From assembly GCA_011192085.1 (NCBI GenBank), contig DUEQ01000319.1, positions 1 to 5,400 on the forward strand: a stretch of 5,400 nt of DNA. Direction: 5' to 3'. Origin of the DNA: Caldilineae bacterium. Its GTDB lineage: Bacteria; Chloroflexota; Anaerolineae; J102. Both the position numbers and the translations under genes were made by a program. Under the pieces are notes generated by a model. It was not told where the DNA came from and searched no databases. It worked only from the letters and a program-made list of their open reading frames with translations. Positions 1 to 4,779 of this stretch are shown here, in pieces. Numbering within the stretch: the first letter of the stretch is position 1; each line of letters opens with the position of its first letter.

Positions 1-29
1 AACGAGATAGGAGTTCTTAACCTAGACAT
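1..29 (-). CDS. 5' end of a leftward gene cut by the window edge (product unknown)
   Basis: Only the first nine complete codons are visible, reading MSRLRTPIS on the reverse strand and staying open to the edge. The start is supported by a strong Shine-Dalgarno sequence (GGAGG, bases 40-36) six bases before the ATG at 29-27, and by a good promoter just upstream on the same strand. The visible peptide has two arginines followed by neutral residues and is too short to assign to any family. Its job is unknown. The gene is divergent from the DUF4332 gene and shares its control region. Confidence 0.5.
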
Positions 30-35
30 CGGCAA

Positions 36-40
36 CCTCC
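36..40 (-). promoter_or_regulatory. Ribosome binding site of the leftward edge gene
   Basis: The reverse strand reads GGAGG, then TTGCCG, then ATG. A full-consensus Shine-Dalgarno at six-base spacing is the main reason for calling the short partial gene at the left edge. Confidence 0.6.
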
Positions 41-48
41 ATTCATTC

Positions 49-77
49 ATTGTAACAGCGCCCACCATTTTCTGCAA
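49..77 (-). promoter_or_regulatory. Sigma-70-type promoter for the leftward edge gene
   Basis: On the reverse strand a -35 box TTGCAG (bases 77-72) is followed by a 17-base spacer and a -10 box TACAAT (54-49). The bases TGT just before the -10 box give an extended -10. Transcription should begin near base 42, leaving a leader of only about 13 bases with the Shine-Dalgarno almost at its 5' end. Spacing and both boxes agree well with the housekeeping consensus. The call rests on motif matching only. Confidence 0.55.
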
Positions 78-127
78 TCACCCGATGATGCATGCCTGAG
101 TGGTTGCCTCGACAGCTGACATAAAGG

Positions 128-156
128 TTGCACGAAGCCCCGGGCCATGGTATGCT
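128..156 (+). promoter_or_regulatory. Probable promoter of the DUF4332 gene
   Basis: A -35-like TTGCAC (128-133) is separated by 17 bases from a -10-like TATGCT (151-156), which is preceded by TGG to give an extended -10. Transcription would start near base 163 and leave a leader of roughly 74 bases before the ATG at 237. The -35 matches the consensus at only three of six positions, so the extended -10 carries most of the call. Bases 78-127, between the two divergent promoters, hold no gene that I can support. Confidence 0.45.
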
Positions 157-236
157 AGGCAATCAGTATAGGCGATATGGGCGGACTACCCGTCGACACC
201 CAAAAACACCCTCTTTCCAATTCAGGAGCGTTCCCC

Positions 237-641
237 ATGGCGAAAATCGAGGCTATTGAAGGCATTGGCGATGTCTACGGCGCAAAACTCCGGGCGCTTG
301 GCATCCAAACCACCGACCAATTATTGGAGCAGGCCGCCACGCGCAAAGGTCGCCAGGAGCTGGCCGAGCCCCTGGACGTAAGCGAAAAGCTCGTTCTGGC
401 CTGGGCCAATCGCGCCGACTTGTTCCGCATCAAAGGCATTGGGAAAGAGTATTCCGATCTCCTCGAAGCCGCGGGCGTGGACACCGTGCCTGAACTCGCC
501 CAGCGCAATCCCGAGAACCTGCATCAGAAACTGCTGGAAGTGAACGCCGAGAAACGTCTTGTGCGCCGTTCTCCCAGCTTGAATCAAGTCAGAATTTGGG
601 TGGCCCAGGCCAAGGAACTGCCGCGCGTCCTCAGCTACTGA
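237..641 (+). CDS. DUF4332-type tandem helix-hairpin-helix protein
   Basis: This small soluble protein of 134 residues is built from two helix-hairpin-helix units. The first (about residues 7-31) has the hairpin IEGIGDVYGAKLRALGI, and the second (about 65-92) has IKGIGKEYSDLLEAAGV. The I-x-GIG hairpin followed by a helix ending in A/L-GI or GV is typical of sequence-independent DNA-backbone binding, and the arrangement matches DUF4332. No catalytic domain is attached and there is no signal peptide, so a cytoplasmic DNA- or protein-binding role is inferred; the true function is unknown. The C-terminal third (about 93-134) is basic and helical. I chose the ATG at 237 because AGGAG (224-228) precedes it at suitable spacing. 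The frame stays open back to an ATG at 177, but those 20 extra residues lack a ribosome binding site and look non-coding. Confidence 0.8.
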   Translation: MAKIEAIEGIGDVYGAKLRALGIQTTDQLLEQAATRKGRQELAEPLDVSEKLVLAWANRADLFRIKGIGKEYSDLLEAAGVDTVPELAQRNPENLHQKLLEVNAEKRLVRRSPSLNQVRIWVAQAKELPRVLSY

Positions 642-656
642 CGGGCAGCCCGTTTT
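641..656 (+). terminator. Weak hairpin with T-run after the DUF4332 gene
   Basis: ACGGG (641-645), loop CAG, CCCGT (649-653) forms a perfect five-base-pair stem starting at the last base of the stop codon, followed by TTTT that degenerates into a C/T-rich stretch. This could be a weak intrinsic terminator or attenuator before the yigZ-family gene. The stem and the T-run are both short, so read-through into the next gene is quite possible. Confidence 0.35.
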
Positions 657-701
657 CCCTTCCCCGCGTCCTGTTTTTTGGCAGGGCGTTTTTTGTCGCC
701 C

Positions 702-1325
702 ATGATGCCCGCCAACCGCTATCCCATTCCCGCCCGCACCCACCGCGTCGAAGAGGTCATCCGCCGCAGCCGCTTCATCGCCACGGTGAGCTACGCCCCT
801 ACCGTGGCGGATGCACGCGCCTTCATTCAAACTATCCGCCAGGAATTCCCCGACGCCACCCACAATGTCTGGGCCTATCTGGTAGGGCCGCCCGGCAGCG
901 CCGCGCAGATGGGATATAGCGACGACGGCGAACCCCACGGCGCCGCCGGTCGCCCCGCATTCACCGTGCTGCAACACAGCGGGATCGGCGACATCGTGGC
1001 TGTGATCACCCGATATTTTGGCGGAGTCAAGTTGGGAAAAGGGGGATTGGCGCGGGCGTATCGCGACGGCGTGAAACAGGCGCTGGCGACCCTCCCCCTG
1101 GCCGAACATCGGGTCATGGCAACGATGGAGGTCGTCATTCCCTACGCCTTCATCACACCCCTCCAACGCCTGCTGCCCGATTATGAAGCAAAGATTCTCA
1201 GTGAGGAGTATGGCGCGGATGCAGCCTATCGCCTGCAATTGCCCCTGGAACACAGCGCAACTTTCGCGGACGCGGTGATCGGTCTCACCCACGGCGCGGC
1301 CCTCATCGCGCGGGAGAAGGACTGA
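702..1325 (+). CDS. yigZ: YigZ/IMPACT family protein (UPF0029)
   Basis: The protein has 207 residues, close to the roughly 205 usual for bacterial YigZ. The N-terminal UPF0029/IMPACT domain (about 1-125) carries both family signatures: SDDGEPHGAAGRPAF at about 73-87 and VITRYFGGVKLGKGGLARAY at 101-120. The C-terminal part (about 140-205) corresponds to the ferredoxin-like DUF1949 domain. Eukaryotic IMPACT proteins regulate the Gcn2 kinase. The bacterial role is poorly defined, with nucleic-acid binding or a translation-related function proposed, and the protein is probably cytoplasmic. I placed the start at the first ATG of an ATGATG pair. A TTG at 693 lies six bases after AGGG and would add three residues. 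The stop codon overlaps the next gene's ATG (TGATG), so the two are probably translationally coupled. The family call is firm; the exact start is not. Confidence 0.9.
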   Translation: MMPANRYPIPARTHRVEEVIRRSRFIATVSYAPTVADARAFIQTIRQEFPDATHNVWAYLVGPPGSAAQMGYSDDGEPHGAAGRPAFTVLQHSGIGDIVAVITRYFGGVKLGKGGLARAYRDGVKQALATLPLAEHRVMATMEVVIPYAFITPLQRLLPDYEAKILSEEYGADAAYRLQLPLEHSATFADAVIGLTHGAALIAREKD

Positions 1326-1711
1326 TGTCCGGGCCTGTGGCGCTGCGTCGCGATATCCTCCTCTCCTCGGCCGACTGGCAAAGCCGGGCCCTCATCCTGG
1401 CCGAACTCCAGGATCGGGGCTATGAGGTCATGGCTGTCCCAGGCGTGCGATACGCGATCAACGCGGCGTTGAAAGGACTCATCAACCCGCCTCTGCTGAT
1501 CATCGATGTGTATGGCGATAAAAGCGCCACGCCCGAGGAGGTGCGCGGGCTGCTCACCCTCTTTCGCGATCGCCCCGCCATCCTGCTCACCCCCGCGCTG
1601 AACCAGGCCCGATGGGAGCCTCTGCGCCCGCACGTCACCCGCTATCTCCGCCGCCCCATCCGCATCGGCGACGTTATCGACGCGGTCCAGGCGCTCCTGG
1701 CTCGGAAATAG
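1325..1711 (+). CDS. Degenerate response-regulator receiver domain protein
   Basis: This stand-alone protein of 128 residues has the alternating beta-alpha pattern of a CheY-like receiver. The strands are ILLSS (11-15), YEVMAV (33-38), LLIID (57-61), AILLT (85-89) and TRYLRRP (105-111), and a last amphipathic helix spans 114-127. The phospho-acceptor aspartate is kept (Asp61, end of the third strand), as is the Thr at the end of the fourth (Thr89). The acidic pair that binds magnesium after strand one is replaced by Ser-Ala (about 15-16, with Asp17 next), and the invariant Lys before proline in strand five is Arg110. Phosphorylation is therefore doubtful, and a pseudo-receiver acting through protein contacts is inferred. 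There is no output domain and no kinase nearby. It starts one base inside the yigZ-family stop codon, which indicates coupling, and its 3' end overlaps the convergent binding-protein gene. Confidence 0.65.
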   Translation: MSGPVALRRDILLSSADWQSRALILAELQDRGYEVMAVPGVRYAINAALKGLINPPLLIIDVYGDKSATPEEVRGLLTLFRDRPAILLTPALNQARWEPLRPHVTRYLRRPIRIGDVIDAVQALLARK

Positions 1712-2525
1712 GCGATGGACGATGGAATCCAGATGATGCGGGCTTCAGGGGCGGGTTAGGGAAATACTGGGCCGCGAGGGCGTCCCACGCGCCATCGGTC
1801 AGGATGTCGGCCAGGGCTTCATCGATGGCGTCCGCCAGTTTGGGAGCCAGTTTGGGTAGGACGATGACGTAGGGATCGGGAACCAGGGGCGGCGCGAGGG
1901 TGCGCAGGCCTGGTTCGGCGTCAAGGGCCGCGGTCACCGCATCCACGAGGGCCGCGTCCGCCTGGCCCGACGCCACCGCGGCCAACGCCTCGCCCGGCGT
2001 CTCCATCCGCAGAATCGAATCCAACCCTTGTTGTCGAGCCCAGGCATCCCCCTGTCCGCCCCATTCCACCGCCACCCGGGCCGCGGCCAGTTGTTCGGGT
2101 GAGGTGACGCCCCCCTCCTCCAGCGTGACCACGACCAGCCCCCCTTCGAAGTAGGGCTGGCTGTACCGCACATCTTCAGTCAGCCGCTCATCCAGCGGAA
2201 AGGCGGAGATGACCACATCCGCCTTGCCCGCCATGACCGCGTCGATCAGGCCATCGAACGCGATGGGCAGAAACGCCACCGGCGCGTCCAACCGCCGCCC
2301 GATCTCCCGAGCCAGGTCCACATCGAAACCTGCCAGCTCCCCTTGTCCATTCACGCTCTCGAAGGGTGGAAAGCTGGGATCCATGGCCACGCGCAGGGGC
2401 TCTCCCTTCTGTAAACGCTCCCAGGTCGCGTCCTGGCCCCGCATCAACCACGCCCACGCCAGGGCCACGCCTAACATGGCCAGCAACATGCGCGCGGCAA
2501 AAATAAGCCAGGATCGACGGGTCAT
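1674..2525 (-). CDS. ABC transporter substrate-binding protein, family 3 (polar amino acid/cystine type)
   Basis: This is an extracytoplasmic amino-acid-binding protein of 283 residues. Residues 1-30 form a basic start plus hydrophobic segment (signal peptide or membrane anchor) with no lipobox cysteine. The SBP_bac_3 domain covers about 43-256. It begins with LRVAMDPSFPPFE (44-56) and GFDVDLA (66-72), and continues with the DERLTEDVRYSQPY stretch (112-125). Arg114 sits where the family binds the ligand carboxylate, and Asp195 in ALVDA where it binds the amino group. The fold ends near AAQYFP (251-256), leaving a Pro/Ser-rich tail of about 27 residues whose end is read from the overlap with the convergent gene. 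The ATG shares an ATGA with the stop of the upstream desulfhydrase gene. By analogy with E. coli, where the cystine-binding protein TcyJ is encoded beside dcyD, cystine or a related amino acid is the likely ligand (inferred). No permease or ATPase gene is in view. Confidence 0.85.
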   Translation of the reverse strand: MTRRSWLIFAARMLLAMLGVALAWAWLMRGQDATWERLQKGEPLRVAMDPSFPPFESVNGQGELAGFDVDLAREIGRRLDAPVAFLPIAFDGLIDAVMAGKADVVISAFPLDERLTEDVRYSQPYFEGGLVVVTLEEGGVTSPEQLAAARVAVEWGGQGDAWARQQGLDSILRMETPGEALAAVASGQADAALVDAVTAALDAEPGLRTLAPPLVPDPYVIVLPKLAPKLADAIDEALADILTDGAWDALAAQYFPNPPLKPASSGFHRPSPISEPGAPGPRR

Positions 2526-3493
2526 GAGCGGAGCAAGGTGGGCGCGTAAGCGTGGGCAAAGAGTGCGGGCGCGCCGCCCGTATGCCAGAAAAGCACGACG
2601 TCATCCGACCTGAAGAACCCCTGGCGGATGAGGTCCAGCAGGCCGCCCGCGGCCCGACCCGTGTACACCGGGTCCAGCAGCAGGGCCTCGGTCCGGGCGA
2701 AACGCTGGATGGCCTCCCGCTCCAGCTCGTCCATGACGCCGTACCCCCCGCCCAGATACCCGTCGTTCACCAGGATGTCGTTGGCGGCGAAGGTCATGTC
2801 CTCGCCCAGCCGCCGTGCGGTGCGGCTGGCCAGGTCGGCCACGATATCGCGGCTGAGTTCGACCTCGGGCTTGTCGATGCTGATGCCCAGGATGCGACCT
2901 TGAAAGCCGAACAACCGGGCTCCGACGGTCAATCCCGCCTGGGTGCCGCCCGACGACGAGGCCACGACGATCCAGTCGGGCTGCACATCCTGGTTCATGA
3001 GCTCCTGCATGGCGAACACGTAACCCAGCGCGCCTGTCTCGTTGGAGCCGCCGTAAGGGATAAGGTAGGGGGTGCGCCCTCCCTCGCGCAGCGCTCGCTC
3101 CACATGGCGCATGGTCGCATCGCGCTCCTGGGGGGATGTCCAGACGATCTCCGCTCCCAGAAGCTGATCCAGAAGCAGATTGGCGCTGGCCTGACCTGGG
3201 GGCTCTCCCGTCAGCACCAGGGTGCAGGCCAGGCCGAATCGAGCCGCCGCGGCCGCGGTCTGGCGACAATGGTTGGATTGAGCCGCGCCTCCAGTGATCA
3301 AGACATCCGCGCCGCGGGCCAGAGCCTCGGCCACCAGAAATTCCAGTTTGCGGGTCTTGTTGCCGCCCAACGCCAAGCCTGTTTGATCATCCCGCTTGAC
3401 CCAGAGCGCGGGGCCGCCCAACTGCTCGGAGAGCCGGGGCAGGGGTTCGACGGGCGTGGGGAGATGGGCGAAAGGGATTCGGGGCAGGTTCAT
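2522..3493 (-). CDS. dcyD: D-cysteine desulfhydrase-like PLP enzyme (ACC deaminase family)
   Basis: This cytoplasmic PLP-dependent enzyme of 323 residues, with tryptophan synthase beta fold, probably converts D-cysteine to pyruvate, sulfide and ammonia. The PLP lysine is Lys46 in GGNKTRKLEFL (43-53), followed by QSNHCRQTAA (72-81). The phosphate-binding loop is SSSGGTQAGL (179-188), and DPVYTGRA (274-281) and HTGGAPALF (304-312) complete the active site. True ACC deaminases have Glu and Leu where this protein has Thr278 and Thr305; E. coli DcyD also has Thr at both. That favours D-cysteine desulfhydrase, although L-cysteate sulfo-lyase (CuyA) remains possible. The ATG at 3493 is preceded by GGAGG at seven-base spacing. 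The frame stays open upstream to 3805, but that extension crosses the promoter region and reads as non-coding. The stop overlaps the binding-protein start, so they form one operon. Confidence 0.87.
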   Translation of the reverse strand: MNLPRIPFAHLPTPVEPLPRLSEQLGGPALWVKRDDQTGLALGGNKTRKLEFLVAEALARGADVLITGGAAQSNHCRQTAAAAARFGLACTLVLTGEPPGQASANLLLDQLLGAEIVWTSPQERDATMRHVERALREGGRTPYLIPYGGSNETGALGYVFAMQELMNQDVQPDWIVVASSSGGTQAGLTVGARLFGFQGRILGISIDKPEVELSRDIVADLASRTARRLGEDMTFAANDILVNDGYLGGGYGVMDELEREAIQRFARTEALLLDPVYTGRAAGGLLDLIRQGFFRSDDVVLFWHTGGAPALFAHAYAPTLLRS

Positions 3494-3500
3494 TGCGCGC

Positions 3501-3505
3501 CTCCG
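3501..3505 (-). promoter_or_regulatory. Ribosome binding site of the dcyD-like gene
   Basis: The reverse strand reads GGAGG, then CGCGCA, with the ATG of the desulfhydrase gene about seven bases downstream. It decides the start at 3493 over the upstream in-frame ATGs, none of which has comparable support. Confidence 0.65.
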
Positions 3506-3568
3506 GTTTATGGGCCTGTATCCGATCGGATTGCGGGCCGGCGGGTTTGGATGGTCGAAACTCCATTG

Positions 3569-3577
3569 AGTATAGCA
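3569..3577 (-). promoter_or_regulatory. Extended -10 promoter for the dcyD-like operon
   Basis: The reverse strand reads TGCTATACT, a TGn extended -10 with a five-of-six match to TATAAT. It lies in a local A/T-rich stretch within otherwise GC-rich DNA. No good -35 box is seen at 16-18 bases, which is tolerated by extended -10 promoters. Transcription would begin near base 3562, giving a leader of about 70 bases. I saw no clear operator palindrome or riboswitch fold in that leader. Confidence 0.45.
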
Positions 3578-3639
3578 TTTTCTATCCAACTTTTCATCTC
3601 CATCCCCTCCCTGGTTTTCTCGATCCCCGCGGTTGGCGC

Positions 3640-3645
3640 TATAAT
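3640..3645 (+). promoter_or_regulatory. -10 box (TATAAT) for the unknown gene and lgt
   Basis: A perfect TATAAT sits in the divergent intergenic region, placing a start of transcription near 3652 and a leader of about 78 bases before the ATG at 3730. No recognisable -35 box lies 16-18 bases upstream, so either the upstream element is poor or an activator is needed. The rest of the gap between the dcyD-like gene and the unknown gene holds no other gene that I can support. Confidence 0.45.
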
Positions 3646-3729
3646 GCGTACGGTCCGATGGCCGCGAACCTGCCGTGCAACCTCCATCGACTGCCATCTC
3701 CCACCCTTGCCAGACCTGGAATCCGCGCC

Positions 3730-4758
3730 ATGTCCGCCATTTCCCCCGATTATCTGAGCCATTTACAGGCCTTCTTCGCCCCCCCAGCGCAGCGCGGCGC
3801 GACATCTGCGCCCGCGGCAGGGGCGGAGCCTTTGCTCGTTGAGAGTCGAGACGCGGGGACGGCGCTGGCAGCGGCGTTGCGCACCGCCCAGACCGCAGAG
3901 GCCCGCAGCCGGGCCGAGGTGCAGCTTTTGGCCGCGGCCGCGGCCGACCTGGCCGTGGCCGAGAGACTGGCTGGGCCCTCCGAGCAGGTCGTGCGGGGTG
4001 GCGAGGATGTTTGGGCCTTGATCCAGACAGGCCTGACCGATCCTGACGCGCTCCTCCGTCCCACCCTGCGCCCGGCCCGCTACCGGGGCGCAGACAAAGA
4101 CCTGTTAGCCGCGATCTACCAGGTTCTCAACAGCATCCAGGATGCAACCACCGAGACCATCTCCGACGCCATCACCGGCGCGCTGACGCTGAACATGGCC
4201 GTGCTGCGCGAGGCCCTGAAGCTGGCTGGGGCCGATCTCCGGCAGTTGCTGAAGGATTTGGGCGCGGACGCCATCGCCGCCCTGGCGGGCGAGGCCCTGC
4301 GCAAGTTGCTGGCCCTGGTGGGCGAAGACAACCTGGCGCAGATCGAGGACATCGCGGGCCAGGCTCTGGAGAAGTTGCAAGAGAAGATGGCGGTCGCCGC
4401 CTACGTCGGGGACTTCCTCGACGCGGAGGGGATTTACAAAGAAGGGCGGGCGATGATCCAGGCGTATGAAGGCCCCGACCGCGACCTGGCGCGGCTCACG
4501 CCCAAGATCCTGGCCCTGGAGAGCAGTTTCAGCGGGCGCAATAAGCTGACTGCGACGCTCATCCGCCTATTAGCCCTGGTCAAACTCATCCCCGCGCTCA
4601 AAACCCCGCCATGGGGACCGCTCGCCACCGCATCGGGCTATATCCTCATCATCGGATACGAACTCTATACCGCACACGATCACGTTGATTCCGACAAATA
4701 CGCCTTCTTCGACCGGGTGGAGGGCGTGCGCACCCTGGTCACGTCAATTGCCAACTGA
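3730..4758 (+). CDS. Uncharacterised Ala/Leu-rich helical protein encoded upstream of lgt
   Basis: I do not recognise this 342-residue protein. Residues 20-35 form an Ala/Pro-rich linker and 40-82 an alanine-rich helix. Residues 122-222 are a run of amphipathic helices with LAGADLRQLLKDLGAD and the similar ALAGEALRKLLALVGED. The C-terminal part has two hydrophobic stretches (about 274-290 and 295-312) and then a charged, better-defined end with HDHVDSDKYAFFDRVEGVR (316-334). That end looks the most conserved-like and could be the functional core or a membrane-associated hairpin. There is no signal peptide, no cysteine and no familiar catalytic motif. The ATG at 3730 has only a weak GGA upstream. 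An in-frame ATG at 3658 lies just after the -10 box and would be nearly leaderless, and its extra 24 residues look non-coding. The gene sits 21 bases before lgt, so co-transcription is likely. Steady codon use supports a real gene. Confidence 0.7.
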   Translation: MSAISPDYLSHLQAFFAPPAQRGATSAPAAGAEPLLVESRDAGTALAAALRTAQTAEARSRAEVQLLAAAAADLAVAERLAGPSEQVVRGGEDVWALIQTGLTDPDALLRPTLRPARYRGADKDLLAAIYQVLNSIQDATTETISDAITGALTLNMAVLREALKLAGADLRQLLKDLGADAIAALAGEALRKLLALVGEDNLAQIEDIAGQALEKLQEKMAVAAYVGDFLDAEGIYKEGRAMIQAYEGPDRDLARLTPKILALESSFSGRNKLTATLIRLLALVKLIPALKTPPWGPLATASGYILIIGYELYTAHDHVDSDKYAFFDRVEGVRTLVTSIAN

Positions 4759-4770
4759 ACACTGTTTACT

Positions 4771-4774
4771 GGAG
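4771..4774 (+). promoter_or_regulatory. Ribosome binding site of lgt
   Basis: GGAG lies five bases before the ATG at 4780, inside the 21-base gap after the previous stop codon. It fixes the lgt start, and the encoded N-terminus aligns with the usual Lgt beginning. Confidence 0.6.
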
Positions 4775-4779
4775 CCCCT

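Noticed and set aside
177..236. ATG at 177 as the start of the DUF4332 protein
   Set aside because: There is no ribosome binding site at this ATG, and the 20 extra residues lie outside the domain. The ATG at 237 has AGGAG in place.
321..1292. A 323-codon open frame on the reverse strand across the DUF4332 and YigZ genes
   Set aside because: It lies antisense to two well-supported genes, spans the gap between them and encodes no recognisable domain. Long antisense frames are expected at this GC content.
3493..3729. Upstream extension of the unknown gene's reading frame to 3493
   Set aside because: It would begin opposite the dcyD start codon and run through both divergent promoters. The translation looks non-coding.
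2552..3757. A 401-codon forward frame antisense to the dcyD-like gene
   Set aside because: It mirrors a gene with complete active-site motifs, and its product is a compositional shadow with no domain.
3494..3805. Upstream extension of the dcyD-like gene to 3805
   Set aside because: GGAGG precedes the ATG at 3493, and alignment with DcyD starts there. The extra residues are unlike any enzyme N-terminus and overlap the opposite-strand gene.
3930..3947. GCCGCG-type repeat with overlapping palindromes, similar to a stretch near 3245-3258
   Set aside because: Both are explained as alanine-codon runs within helices of coding regions. They do not recur as a dispersed repeat elsewhere in the window.
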